Both the position numbers and the translations under genes were made by a program. A stretch of DNA of 64,000 nt, taken from assembly GCF_000283155.1 (NCBI RefSeq), contig NW_004454267.1, positions 2,165,765 to 2,229,764 on the forward strand, read 5' to 3'. This DNA is from Ceratotherium simum simum. Taxonomy: Eukaryota; Chordata; Mammalia; Perissodactyla; Rhinocerotidae. The notes below the pieces were generated by a model that had not been told where the DNA came from, did no database searches, and worked only from the letters and a program-made list of their open reading frames with translations. Below, in pieces: positions 31,261-42,769 of the stretch. Every line of letters begins with the position of its first letter. Position 1 is the stretch's first letter.

Positions 31261-32155
31261 ATTACAAGTTCTGTGGTTGCCTTCTAGCCCCCAGAACTTG
31301 GTTATCCTTGCCAGGAGTCAGATACAGAAACAGCAGATGAAGGAGTGGTGTTTGCGCATCTGTGAGTAGGGACTCAGGTTCACGTTTACGATTATTGCTT
31401 TTGCATCTTAGGACTCCTGCCTAGAGGCTAGGTTAGTTAGAAACAAGCCCCCTTTTCAACCTCACTTTCATTTCATCTTTTTCTCCTTTGCTGTAAACAC
31501 AAAAGCCATTCTGTAAGCTCTCTCTCTCTCATTTCCTTTTAGGCGCAATGCATATTCTTAGAAGCAGCCTCCAGAGAAGCAAAGGTTAATTCTGCAGGGA
31601 ATGAATTGCCAAAGCCGTGTTCTTATTTGAGGTTTTGATGTAGGGAAGCAACGTGTGTTTTTCTTTACTTTGCAAAGTTCCCTCACATCTCCATCCAAGG
31701 CAGATCTGTTGTGCGTGGGCCAGAGTCACTGGCGAGATTTTGATTTTGCTGTTCTTAAAAGGCAGAAGACTGGCTTTGTCCGTGCTTACAGGATCTCTAG
31801 CAAGAGATGGAAGCCGTTGGAAGGCTTCAATCCCTGGTCTGTACAGGGACTTGGTTGCATACAGGGTGCTGGTCAAGTCAACGAGCAGGAACAAGGCTGA
31901 CAGTAGCACTCAGATAAGAGCTCCTGGGATTGGTGCATTTATGAAATACCGGAAGGTCACAGAGGTCATCCTCAATTGGTTACTGTGCTATTGAAGTGCT
32001 GCTGTGTTCCAGCTGTGAGCCTCCCTTACCAGACCCAAACTGGTCTGTAAGGGAATTGAGCTGGGTCTCCAACAGCGTTCTAAGGGCTCCTTTGTGCTCT
32101 CCTGTAAGGATACTGCTGTACAACATGGAGCATTTGGTAGATCTTGGGGTGCCTC
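31261..32155. other. Unassigned sequence
   Basis: No repeat or coding exon is recognised. The stretch includes a short (TC)n run near 31520. Confidence 0.35.
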
Positions 32156-32240
32156 CTTCATTCACCAGATGTTAATGAATACCTACTATGCGCCATGGGC
32201 GATCCCAAACAGCAGTGGACAGGCAGGGCTGCCGCTTGTT
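32156..32240 (-). repeat. L2 LINE terminus, antisense
   Basis: Reads cttcattcaccagatgttaa, tgaatacctactatgcgcca and aaacagcagtggacaggcag, the antisense L2 3' end. Confidence 0.75.
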
Positions 32241-32490
32241 TCTGAAGTTCTTCCACTGCACACAGAAGGAAAGGGACAGGTTGAAATCCACTCACCAAGC
32301 TGTGAACCCGTGCCACGTTCTGCCAAGAAGGTGTGACATTGTCACCCATCTGGTTACAGAGGGCAATCTTCTCTAATTTGCACAAAGATCAGTCACCACC
32401 AGCCTCTCCTCCGTGTACAAGACAACCGTAGTGTTTGCTTTTATCCTAGAAGAGGAAGAGAAGGAGGCCAGAAGAAGGCCAGAAGACAGG

Positions 32491-32651
32491 CATCGTAAGC
32501 AACTTGAGAGCTGGGTCCATGCATTTTTCCATACTTGGATAGTCAAGACGTGAACTGCCTTATCATATCCTTTTAAAGGACTCTGAAAAGAATTTAGTCT
32601 CATAAATGCATTAGTGAGTAATGTAAAATTTACTGAAGATTCCATGGGGTA
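32491..32651. repeat. Copy A of a sequence present twice about 1 kb apart
   Basis: This 161-bp segment aligns with 33517-33719. Shared blocks include gtccatgcatttttccatac, gccttatcat, ttaaagga and gaagattccatggggta. The two copies differ by scattered substitutions and by a 40-bp size difference in the middle. It could be a local duplication or two copies of an unrecognised repeat; the first words resemble an L2 tail (gtaagc..cttgag). Confidence 0.85.
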
Positions 32652-33214
32652 AGCAGGCAACCTAATAATATTCGAGATGACTTCAGATTATGCCAAGGAC
32701 AAAGAAGAAAATGAATAGTGTGGTGTTAATACAATGATGGGGGAAGGGTGTTACCTTAAATAAGTGGTCAATAAAGACTTCCTTAATGACTAGCATTTGA
32801 GCTCAGACTGAAGGTGCAAAAGACCTAGCCATTGAAAAGCTGGGGTCCAAGGTATTCATTGAGTACAACAGTCTAACCAGAGGAGGCTGTACATGGATTT
32901 CCAGGGCCTTTATTTGAGGGAAGGAGAGCTTCCCAGAGGATAGCAACTGCACTCCCATCTGGGTCCCGATATCATTCTTAGGCTCAGCATCGATCGATTC
33001 CTTGCTATTCTTGGTGGGCTGAGAGTCTTCGCAAAACTTGACCTTTCCCAAGTGTTATCAATAGAGCTTATAGTGATGCTGTCAGAAATGTCCACTAATC
33101 ACCACACATCAGAGGGCTTTCTGAGTTCAATGCCCTGGGTTCAGAATTTCTGCTGCCCTTGGAATGTGTCAATGTTTGTCGAAGAGTCTCGCTTCACAGA
33201 AGTTCAATTATGGT

Positions 33215-33385
33215 ATCATATTGATTCACTTTATGTCTTATATTTTTACATGTTTATGTGTCTGTTTTCACCAAAAGACTGTGAGTCCCAAGGGGACAAG
33301 TGTTCTGTATCTTTCCATTTTGTGCTCCCAACACTAAAACAGTGTATAGTTCAAAACAGGTATTTAGTCGATGCTTTTATGTTCT
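33215..33385 (+). repeat. L2 LINE 3' tail, sense
   Basis: Reads aaaagactgtgagtcccaag, gggacaagtgttctgtatct and cagtgtatagttcaaaacag, a decayed sense L2 terminus. Confidence 0.6.
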
Positions 33386-33516
33386 GATGATGCTATGATG
33401 GTCCCATACCCAAGCAGTGTGTTGTTTTGATACTTTGGTTAACATAATTATAAGACTGACAGACAGACAGATGACTAGAAAATCCAAAGTTACCCTCTTG
33501 GGCTGATGACATTCAT

Positions 33517-33719
33517 CATTGTAAGCAACTTGAGAACCGGGTCCATGCATTTTTCCATACTTGGGTACTCTAGATGTAAGCTGCCTTATCATGCCCTCTT
33601 AAAGGACCCTAAAATAATTTAAATATTGTAATGTAAATTTATAATGTAATCTTATAATGTAATATATGTATAGGTATTACATGAATAATGTAAAATTGAC
33701 TGAAGATTCCATGGGGTAG
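33517..33719. repeat. Copy B of the duplicated sequence, with expanded centre
   Basis: Matches copy A at 32491-32651 at both ends. The middle (about 33625-33705) is expanded by degenerate units containing aatgtaa, five of which can be picked out. The same orientation and order as copy A make this a direct repeat with offset rising from 1026 to 1068 bases. Confidence 0.85.
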
Positions 33720-34349
33720 ATAAGATTTTTACATTGCACACCAAATTCAACAACATGAAATCTCTCTTTGAGGTTTCCTTCAACCAAAGTCCACCCTTCC
33801 ATATTGTCTGGAGATAATTTCTCTCCCCCTAATTTCCTAAACAGCCCCCAACTTCACTGACATCTCCTCTTCCTTACTTCTTGGAGCATCTACTGTTGCC
33901 TAAATCTTTTGTCAAAGCTTTTCTTCTAAACAATTTCTCTGCTCCTTTCAAGTAGAGATTTCATAACAACTTCTAAGAGAATATGATCATCACCACATTA
34001 TTCACCCTTAGCCCTTGCAGTGTTTGAACATAATGGAGGCTCAATTAACAACTAACTAACAATAGCACAGTGCAATCTATGCTATGAGATGCTATGAACA
34101 AAACAAGAGCTTCTAGTGTTTCTCAAACTACTCAAGATCTACCCCATTTTTTCTGTTGCAGGGGGAGCCACTGTTGTGCCCCATCATCACAAAATGGCAG
34201 AAAAGAGTTTCCTCAGCCCTGAGCTTGCCAGAATGGAGTCACTCCAGACTGTTAAACAGTTAATAACTTCTGAATTTGTGCACATGCCTGTGGAAGGGTA
34301 TAAACCACTTCTTACCCAGTTACTGAATGGGTACTATACTAATGCCAGT
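33720..34349. other. Unassigned sequence
   Basis: Includes a 79-codon open frame (34116-34355) whose protein I do not recognise. Nothing supports it as an exon beyond the absence of stops. Confidence 0.3.
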
Positions 34350-34690
34350 TACTAATGCCACAGAGCCAGTGGCACTGGGACTCCAGGTAGTGACCGCTCC
34401 ACCAATTCCTCATTCCTTACAGTGGCTTTTAAAAAATCTACCTTGACAAAAGTCCATAGTACTACCTGATGACCCTGCCTCCAGGCCTCAGCTAACTGGA
34501 CCAGAGTAGGCACATAGCCCTAGTCGAGCCAATCACCTTCTCTCTCTCTTGGGTATCTGGAATTGAGGCTTGGAGATGCAATTAGAGGCTGAACTAGAAG
34601 GTTCTGTAGACCTAGGTATAAGCAGATGAATGAAAAGAGAAGCTAGACTGCTGAGAGAAGAGATGACACAGTCAGAGAGAGAGAATGAGA
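34350..34690 (+). mobile_element. Probable MLT1-type LTR remnant
   Basis: The words cacatagccctagtcgagcc, aatcaccttctctctctctt, gggtatctggaattgaggct and gctgagagaagagatgacac follow the 5' half of an MLT1-class LTR (gccaatcagagtctctcc, then tttggaactggag). The 3' half is missing or unrecognisable. Confidence 0.4.
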
Positions 34691-34779
34691 GTTCCTGACC
34701 ATTTTATACTTTCCATAATGCCTCTTGCATTTGTTTTGAGAGGATCTCTTTGCATCTTTATCACATCTCCACTTCCCAT

Positions 34780-35058
34780 TCCTCCTCTGAGTGTGTCTCT
34801 GAGCCATAAACCAAACCATCCCTGACCAACCAGCCCTTTTCACCAAAGAGAGACCACCGCCCTTCTCTGTGAGCTCCCATGCACCTTGCACACGGGCTTC
34901 TCTTAACAGATTGAATTGCAATTCATCGTTTACAGATTTCTTCCTTACCAGGCTGTGAGCAGACTGAAGTCAAGGTCTATGAGTTTGTCTCTTATCCCTA
35001 CTACCTAACTCCACGCTAGGGACATAGTAAATGCCCAATAAATGTTTGTTGAACCAAA
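34780..35058 (+). repeat. L2 LINE 3' end, sense
   Basis: Ends ccaggctgtgagcagactga, agtcaaggtctatgagtttg, ctacctaactccacgctagg and gcccaataaatgtttgttga, a well-preserved sense L2 terminus. Confidence 0.85.
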
Positions 35059-36167
35059 TTAAGAACAATGTCATCTGCAGAATAAAATCATGTACATATT
35101 GATTTGTTGTGAGCCCTTATTGTTCCCACAGGAGACCAGGATTCCGCAATCAGCTTACAGCCATGCCTTTACAATGTGCACCAATCACAAGCCACTTTGA
35201 GGATTCTCTTTCTAAAAATAAGCCCATTCCCTTAATTATATCATTGCCTCTGCAGAACCAGAGTATCCTCTGCGGGCGCTTTTGAATGCAAACTTGTGCA
35301 GGCCTGCATGCACAATACTGGAGGTTGCTAGTAGAGCCATTTTTCATTATTGAATAAGCCCTTGACCCACCTCTTCAGACTAATGTGATCACACAATTAG
35401 ATGTACCAGCCATTTCGTTCTTTTGTTTTCTTCTGATAACAAGGGTAATACAATTGGAGATGATGTTATAATGGGATCACGGGTAGTTTTGATACCCACT
35501 TCCCCAGATCAAAATCCATTTGCCCACAACATCAATCTTGCTCTGCCCCAGCCTTCAGCATCCTTTATCCAAAGCTGGGGAAAAGTACTATAAGACACAT
35601 AGTGAAGCCCGCCAAAGTGGCCTTTTCTGCCGTGACAAAATGCTGTTTTATGGCAAAAGCAAGGGATTATTTTTTTCCTACAGGTCGTGTAGTTCACGAA
35701 ATGCTGCTGTTTGGAATTTGATAAAACGAAAAATAAAATGAAATTTCAACTCAGGAAACAAAATGGATTGAGTTAGTAAGTATCAAAATCCATATTTTAA
35801 ACAATAATAAAAAGTGTTTATCTAAAAGTATGGTTTTAAAAGCCTTGAACATGGCTGGAACAGAGTTAGCTCTGTAAATCCTTAGAAATGGTACCAAAAG
35901 GTAGTCACCTATGTTCGCCCACCCTCAATTTTTCCTGGGTATTTCAAAATGAACTAATAAAAAGTAGTAAAGCATGTTTTACACTGTAGTTCTTCTTTGG
36001 GAGAATCCACAAAACCTTAATACATTGAAAGATCAAATATTTAAAACATTACATGTATATTATTTTTACATAAATGCATAGGAGTTTGATTCTACCTTAA
36101 ATTTGGTATTCATAATTAGATTCCTTACTTACTACGCCACTTGATCTAGGTGAACCTTTTCCTAGAA
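35059..36167. other. Unassigned; 35100-35460 a weak candidate conserved stretch
   Basis: The first part is repeat-free with ccgcaatcagcttacagcca, gtgcaccaatcacaagccac and ccttaattatatcattgcct, and retains CpG words (ctctgcgggcgcttttgaat). The later part, near 35740-36110, is AT-rich without a recognisable element. Confidence 0.3.
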
Positions 36168-36341
36168 TGGTAGTTCTCAAACCCATATGCACATTCGTAT
36201 ATAAAATACCCAGTGGAACTTTTAAAGTGTTTGCTCACCCAGATCAATTAAATGAGAATCTCTGGGTGTGAGGCCCAGTACTCAGCATTTTTTAAAGCTC
36301 CTCAGATGATTCCAATACACAGCCCAGACAGAGAGCCACTG
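36168..36341 (+). mobile_element. MER5A hAT-Charlie DNA transposon
   Basis: Starts tggtagttctcaaacccata and ends cagacagagagccactg. The interior reads ggaacttttaaagtgtttgc, gatcaattaaatgagaatct and ttttttaaagctcctcagat, then gattccaatacacagcc. Terminal inverted repeats are imperfect but recognisable. Confidence 0.85.
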
Positions 36342-37369
36342 TCCCGGAAGAAACTTGAGAATACAAATCATCTGTTCCCATAAACAGCAAACCTCTCACT
36401 TCCCAAAACGTGTCTCAAATCACTCGATCCAGACAAGTAGGACCAAGGCAGAATAATGAGGACCAGGTTTGGGGAAGAGGCTGTAAAATATACATGGGTA
36501 AGTATCTCCTTGTAAGCTATTTGGGTCACATCTGTACAAGTCAGATACCTCAGCAAGTATATCCTCCATTGCAAATTCCCTTTTGATCAGCCAATGTTAA
36601 TTTTGTTGGGGGTCAGAATAGAGATTGTAGGCTGAGTTGTGGTCAGTTCTGGATAACCTGGTGGGGAGGGGATGGCTCATTGGTCACCATTAGGAATTGG
36701 TCACCCTTCATCCTGGTTGTCTTAGACTCTTTGTTCTCATTATCATAAAGTATGAGCTAGAACAATATGAAATAATGCTGACAACCCTTCAAACAAAATA
36801 AGCAAGACTTTTAGGGTATAAAACTTTATACCCTCCCAATATAAAACATTTAAATTAAATATTAAACCATGATTCAGCTGGTCAACAGTTATGATGTGGC
36901 CACTGTAGAAATAAAGAGAAATGTGTACAATCCAATTGAAGTAAAGGATACACATACCTGGAAAGAATTTTCAGGTTGGGAGTTTCTTTAGAAGTTGAAC
37001 AATCCAACTGCTATATTTTATGTATGGGGATTCTGAGATGCAGAGAGGACTGAAACTAAGGTTCCTGATTCTAAGACCACCGCTCGTTCTACTTTATCCT
37101 GAAAGTCTTTTTCCTTGGTCTCATCAAGGGTTGATTTTTTTAAAAAGCACTGTTACCCCACTCCCTATGGTAGACTAATAGTATTTCAGAAAGAACAGGA
37201 TGGCAGGAGGATAGGGGGTTCCCATAGTTGAATTGGGCAGAGCTAAGATTTGAACACTAGTCTCTCCCTCCAAGTCTACAATGAACACACAGGTATTGTC
37301 TCCAGACAAATCAAACATATTCTAGTCTGAACTGCCAGCTCAAAAAAGTATTAGATAAATCATCTTGGA
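36342..37369. other. Unassigned; antisense MIR remnant near 37000-37100
   Basis: Near 37015-37095 the words tatggggattctgagatgca, gagaggactgaaactaaggt suggest the core of an antisense MIR. The rest is unassigned AT-rich sequence. Confidence 0.35.
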
Positions 37370-37480
37370 AAAGATAGATCACCTCTTTGAGCCTCAGTTT
37401 CCTCATAAGTAAAATGCATATAACAAAAAATCTGTCTTGCAGGATAGGTTGGGAAGATAAAGTGAGATCACCAGGGGTCT
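37370..37480 (+). repeat. MIR SINE fragment, sense
   Basis: Reads acctctttgagcctcagttt, cctcataagtaaaatgcata, the sense MIR core. Confidence 0.75.
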
Positions 37481-37486
37481 CTAGAT

Positions 37487-37652
37487 TTTTCTATAAAGGG
37501 TCAGTTAGTAAGTATTTTTAGGCTTTGTGGGCCACATGAGGTCTCTGTTGCATATTCCATTTCTTTTTTACAACCCTTTAAAAAGGTAAAATAAAATAAA
37601 CATTCTTAGCTCATGGCCATACAGAAGCAGGCCACCAGCTGTAATTTGCCAT
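37487..37652. mobile_element. MER1-group (hAT-Charlie) DNA transposon
   Basis: Reads ttctataaagggtcagttag, taagtatttttaggctttgt, gggccacatgaggtctctgt, cattcttagctcatggccat and agaagcaggccaccagctgt. These are the two arms of a Charlie-type element, and the terminal sequences are worn away. A second member of this group lies at 25022. Confidence 0.7.
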
Positions 37653-37659
37653 GGTTGAT

Positions 37660-37760
37660 TCAGAGCATACAGTCCAAGAATGCAGGAACCAGGCATGTTA
37701 AGACATATTCAGCACCTAGGACAGCATCAGATGCTTAGGTATTTGCTCAATATCTGTTAA
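37660..37760 (+). repeat. L2 LINE tail, sense
   Basis: Reads aagaatgcaggaaccaggca, cagcacctaggacagcatca and gctcaatatctgttaacgaa, a decayed L2 terminus. Confidence 0.5.
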
Positions 37761-38734
37761 CGAAGAACATTTGTAAGGGACCTGGTCCAAAGTCTAACGT
37801 GTGAAAATAACTGCGTTTATTTAACGTTGTTATTGTTGCTTGCATAGCTCTAGCACTATGAGACAACATGAGAGATATAAAGATATCATATGTACAGGTA
37901 GATTGAGATGGGTGAATTAGCTAATTGAAGAATTCAAAGGAAAAATAGGTAACTGTGATCTGGAGTAGCTAGGAAAAGTGTCACAGAGGAAGTGGCATTG
38001 GTCTGAGCTTGGAAGGATGGGGAAATTTTGGAGAAATGGAGAAATGGAGAAGGTAATTATAAATGTGTTCCAATGGCAGTAACAAGGAAGCCATGCACCT
38101 GCCACTGTGCCATGTTGTACCTCTGTTATCAGGACAAGGTTATTGTCTGACAAAGACCACCTCACTCTATGACTCCTTGGGATATGGAATTCAATGGTTA
38201 TTGGAGAGGGATATGGATAAATTCCCATTAGGAGAAGTGATCCCTTATCGTTTTTAGTTTCAATGACTGTAGACTATCTCTGATGGCAAAGATGGCCCTG
38301 AATGACCAGTGAACATGAAAAGATATGAAAGGCCTCCTGTGACTCCCCATGAAGTAAAGGGGAAACTTGACCAGTTATCTTGGTTCAGTGCCAAGATCTC
38401 AAAAGTCAGAGGAGCTGATTCTGCACACAGATTGTGGCTGAGCCTAAAAACTACAGGAGTCCCAGCCCCCTGAGCACTATAGTTGTATTTTGGATTATTG
38501 ACTGTGCATTCTGAAATTGAAGACCTGTAATTGAGAATCCAGCCCTAGAATAGCACGGAGCAACTCTGGTTGAGTATCACATTAGGGAGAGACACTTTCT
38601 CCTTCTCCCCACTCCCACTACATACACCCTCCAACACACACTCAGAGGAGTTATTGCCAAGCCAGCACTGGGGTTCTGGGTTATGTTAATCTGATCACCA
38701 AAGAAAACATGACTCAATTTTTACCTCCAAACTT
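37761..38734. other. Unassigned sequence
   Basis: A short antisense L2-like phrase (gagcttggaaggatggggaa) is visible near 38008. The stretch 38260-38640 may be an old LTR remnant but I cannot assign it. Confidence 0.3.
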
Positions 38735-38890
38735 GTGAATGGTAACATACCACCAATGTAAACATTACCACATTTAATTCTCCCATCCTCTTTAACAGAT
38801 GAGAAAATAGTTTCAAAGGTAAAATAACTTGCTCAAGTTCACTCAGCTAAATGGTAGATTTTGGTCTCTGTCTTTTCACTAAACCACATG
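38735..38890 (-). repeat. MIR SINE, antisense
   Basis: Reads cacatttaattctcccatcc, taacagatgagaaaatagtt, taacttgctcaagttcactc and ctgtcttttcactaaaccac. Confidence 0.75.
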
Positions 38891-39769
38891 GTTTACCAAA
38901 AGAATGAATTATAAATGACTAGCATCAGCTCATTTCCCAGGAATGGATTTTAAATGGCAGAAGGCTTTGAGTCTCTGAACAAGGGTTTAACACTCAGACA
39001 GAGAAAGCAGATGGAGTGAAGATAAACTTCAAAGTTGTTTTCCTGGGGTAGAGAAACCTCAGACCTCATCAATCAAGTAAACAGGTTCTCGGGGTCTTAC
39101 TTGAGTACTGGAGCTTGGATCACGATGACACCCAAAAGGTTGTTAGACCATCGCTGCAGTCAAAATGTACACAAAGATCAGGACCGGGGTTGCAACTCAG
39201 GCTTCATAAAGCTGCTTTCATGAGGAGTTAAGAAGAAACAAGCATGGACCAAAGAGATAAAGCATGCCCCACTCCCTCACTCAGAATAATTGGCCATGTC
39301 TATTAAATGTAACGTCTAGATTCTTCATGCTAGATAGGCTGTTTCAAGTACAGATGCTAATATTTGGTTTACTTCATTCAACTCTTCGAGATTGATCAAT
39401 AAAAAGATGTATATGGTGCCTGTGTGTCTGGCAAAAAAAAAAAAGGAAAGAAATGACCTCAGTGAATATGAGCAGTGCTTAGATTTCTTAGAGCACCTAG
39501 GAGACCCTGACTAAACCAGGAAGGTTCAAGTATGTGATGGATTTCTGCGGTCCAATTTAATATTTAATATTTTAATATTTAATCCTAAAGCTGTGTGCTC
39601 CGTTTCTGAAGTTACTGAATATTAAAAGCAGAGCTATTAAAAGCACTAAGTGTTTTAGTTCAGGAAGAGAGCACAACATTCCCTAAGTGACAGGTGACTC
39701 TGGACGTCTTGCTTTATTTGTTTTTGAAAACATGTATTTATTTCTTAAATATTTATTATTAACGCAACA
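38891..39769. other. Unassigned; short A-rich run and TTTAATA repeats
   Basis: A run of 12 A occurs near 39432. Three to four degenerate tttaatat units occur at 39556-39585. No gene is recognised. Confidence 0.4.
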
Positions 39770-40030
39770 ATAATGCTGCCTGGTATTTATATAGTATCTT
39801 GTCTTCTGAGGAGTACTCTGGCTGAATAACATCATCCGTCTTTATCAACCTCATTGTCAGGAAGAAGAGTAGACTAACTTTTGCCTTCTTACAGATGAGA
39901 AAACAAAGGCCCAAAGAGATTAAACGAGTTTTCCCAAGTCACAGAGTGAATCTATTGGATTTACTCACAGTGAGGCTGCTCAAACCAGTGTTGGCTGACT
40001 ATAATAGTAAAATCTCTGCTACACATTTCC
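39770..40030 (-). repeat. MIR SINE, antisense, diverged
   Basis: Reads tgcctggtatttatatagta, cttacagatgagaaaacaaa, gcccaaagagattaaacgag and tttactcacagtgaggctgc. Confidence 0.6.
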
Positions 40031-40134
40031 AGAGCAACGTCCTTTCTGCCATTTGTTTACTGCTTATTCATAAACCTTTACCTATAGGTGGGTGAATGTA
40101 GGATAGAGGACATACAATGCATTAAAATGACTCG

Positions 40135-40790
40135 TCCATTTACTGAAGAAATATTTATTAAGTTCCTACTGTGTATCAGACGCTATCTAAGCCCTAGAGC
40201 TGTGTATTAGTTTCCTATGTCTGCTGTAACAAACAACCACAAACTTAGTGGCTTAAAACAACACAAGTTTATTATCTTACAGTTCTGGAGGTCAGAAGTC
40301 CTAATCAAGGTGTCATCAAGGCTGTGTTCCTTCTGCAGACTCTAGAAGAGAATCCATTTCCTTGCCTTTTCCAGTTTCTAGAGGCCTCCTGCATTCTTTG
40401 GCTCATGGAATGTTCTTCCGTCTTCAAAGTGCATCAGTCCAACCTCTGCTTCCATTATCACATCTACATTTTCTGACCCTCCTGCCCTTTTGCTATGTGA
40501 AGCAACATATTCACAGGTTGCAGTGACTGGGACATGGACTTCTTTGGGGAGCGGGGACATTATTCAGCCTACCACAGACTAAGCCAGGCTGATGGGTGTG
40601 AGGAAGACTCCCAGAGAAGATGATGTCTAAAGCTAGTCTTAAAAGATTAATAGGAAACAATCAGGCAAAAGAGCAAGGTGGTATGCTGGAAGCTGCGTAG
40701 TCCAGGGAACGAGGATGCTCCAGGCAAAAGGCACAGCATAAGCAGAGTCGGATGAGGTTGTGTAGTTCATTGACTTCAATGTTCACTTCC
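40135..40790 (-). repeat. L2 LINE, antisense, split by an MLT1
   Basis: The left part (40135-40200) reads actgaagaaatatttattaa, gttcctactgtgtatcagac. The right part (40577-40790) resumes with gtgaggaagactcccagaga and ggatgctccaggcaaaaggc in the expected antisense L2 order. The LTR at 40201-40576 separates them. Confidence 0.75.
40201..40576 (-). mobile_element. MLT1-type MaLR LTR, antisense, inserted in L2
   Basis: Starts tgtgtattagtttcctatgt, ctgctgtaacaaacaaccac and ttagtggcttaaaacaacac. It continues cagttctggaggtcagaagt, ctagaagagaatccatttcc and gctatgtgaagcaacatatt, and ends cattattcagcctaccaca. This is the reverse complement of an MLT1/MST-like LTR. A clean 5-bp target duplication could not be identified. 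Confidence 0.85.
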
Positions 40791-40852
40791 AATTGGTCTG
40801 CTTTGTTTCAGAGGTACCTTGAGTGATAGATGGTAAAAGGAACAGACTGTAT

Positions 40853-41068
40853 AGCATAACAATGAAGAGCAGGAGGTCTGGAGTCAGGCAATCTGGGCTT
40901 TATCCAGGCCCCGACCCTTCTTAGTTTAACTTCTCTGATCTTCAGTTATCTCATCTGTCAAAGTAATAATGGTTCTTATAGAGTTGCTCCAAATGTAAAA
41001 TGAGATAATGAATATAAAGTTCTTAGCACAGTTCCCGGCACATAGTAGGTGTTCAATAAACATTAGAT
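40853..41068 (+). repeat. MIR SINE, sense, near full length
   Basis: Reads caggaggtctggagtcaggc, cttcagttatctcatctgtc, aaaatgagataatgaatata, agttcttagcacagttcccg and gtaggtgttcaataaacatt. One of the best preserved MIRs in the window. Confidence 0.93.
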
Positions 41069-41659
41069 TTTTTTTTTTAGTTGCTTCATTTTTGGCCTCT
41101 TCTGCTCCAGGATGCTGTGATGGGGTTCATGTTTTGACCCATGCCGGGAAACTCCTGTAGAAAGAGCAGGTGACTCTTTCCCTAGAGACTCTCGTCCCCT
41201 GGGAGATATTACCACATGTCACTTCATGAAGAGTACAAGGACTTCTCCAGGACTTTATGTGAGGGACTAAACACAGTTCAGAGAAAGCAAGACCACAGCT
41301 GCACTGCCGGGTCCTGGACATTTTCAGTTGTTGGAATTTCGCTTTTATCTCTTCTTGAAATAGCCAGGTATGGTTATTCTCGGGGATGGATAAATAGCTG
41401 TGATTTCTGTTCACTGGAGGAATCCTAATTTCCTGGCTTTTTCCCACAATGTTGACAGTGTCATGTAGATGAAAAGAAGTTGTGGAACCTGGGCCAGGTC
41501 AGCTGCTAATAACCACGTCTCTTCAGTCAAGTGACAGAACCTCAATTTACCCACCGACAAAATGAAGTGTTTTGAACAGGATGATTTGTAAGACTCCTTC
41601 TGGATTTAAAATCCTGTTATTCTTTGGTGAGTTTAGAGCATAAACAGACACCAACTACA
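41069..41659. other. Unassigned sequence
   Basis: No repeat, exon or RNA gene is recognised. Confidence 0.35.
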
Positions 41660-41850
41660 GAAAGGCAGCCTGGGCTGATGGGAAAAGCATGACTTGGGGG
41701 TCAGACTAAAGTCTGATTGAATCCTTGCTCTGAGTTCACTCACAGGGTTCCTTAACTTCCCTGAATCTCAGCTTCTGCAAAGTGAGGATAAAAGTGCCTA
41801 CCTGGAAGGGTTGAGAGGAGATTACACGAGAGGCCATATGTAATGGCGCA
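41660..41850 (+). repeat. MIR SINE, sense
   Basis: Reads ctgatgggaaaagcatgact, ttgattgaatc-like words around 41720, ttccttaacttccctgaatc, gcaaagtgaggataaaagtg and ttgagaggagattacacgag. Confidence 0.75.
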
Positions 41851-41949
41851 CAAAATCGTGTTCAACAATGTTGAACATGAAAGTTGACAGGCGACGCGTC
41901 TCACCCCACTTTCACCTTCAAACACCGGTGGCCAGATCCTCTTCTGAGA

Positions 41950-42200
41950 GGTCTTCTTTTTTAAACTTAGTGTTTACTGTTATCAAGTATCATGTGTTTA
42001 TAGTTCAAAAAGTCAGAGTTTTAAAAGACTTAAAGGAAACACAGCCGTCCCTTTCCTCACCCCTCCCCGCCACTAATTACTTCTCCTCAGAGGAAATAAC
42101 TTTTAACTTTTAGCCATTCTGGGTAGCTCCCTTCCATGTTTCTGAACATCACGCTTATACTCTTGTTTCTTAATTTATCAATTTTAACTTCCTGTTAGTG
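41950..42200 (-). mobile_element. Old LINE (L1M/HAL1) 3' UTR, antisense
   Basis: Reads tagttcaaaaagtcagagtt, ctttcctcacccctccccgc, cttctcctcagaggaaataa and cttttaacttttagcc. This is the reverse complement of the purine-rich 3' UTR of old L1 elements. It is probably the 3' end of the LINE block that continues to 44600. Confidence 0.55.
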
Positions 42201-42215
42201 GTTTTGGAGGATGTA

Positions 42216-42262
42216 GTCTTCTCTCTCTCTCTCTCTCCCCGCCCCCCCCCCACACACATTCA
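42216..42262. repeat. (TC)n-(C)n-(CA)n compound simple repeat
   Basis: A run of about ten TC units is followed by a ten-base C run and then CA units. Confidence 0.9.
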
Positions 42263-42769
42263 CATCCAGCCAATTCTGTAATATTGCATTTTTTGGTTAA
42301 ATCAATAATCAGCAAGTGCATCACTGTGGCTGTTGAGCCAAGTACGGTAAAATGATTCAGTTTCTTCCCCATACTGGTTTAGTTTTTTCTGAAGTACTGC
42401 CGTTTTTCCTCTGTGACTGATTTTCTATGCACCTAACATGAATTCTTTCCAGAAATCTCCACCAGAACTCCAAACAAATTTTAATGTGGCAAAATTCATT
42501 GGTAAGCTATCAGTCCTTTATCTAAGAGGTACCCCTCCAGGACACCTGTGTCCTCTTCTCTAACATGGACTGTTTACTCTCCAGATCTACCACATAACTG
42601 TCATCCTACATCACCTACATCCCTCCCATCCTTCTTCACCTTCCCATCCTCCTGGGACTTTCTTTAACCTCCCTGGTCTATTAAAGCCTGTTTCCATATT
42701 TTCCTTTTTCTTCATTTTCTTTCTTTCTTTTTTCTTTTTTAGAAAGGCACATCCTCCAAAAGCTTTCTC

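Noticed and set aside
34116..34355. 79-codon frame with a plausible-looking protein
   Set aside because: I could not connect it to any family, and it has no splice-flanked structure or neighbouring exon. The region next to it looks like an LTR remnant.
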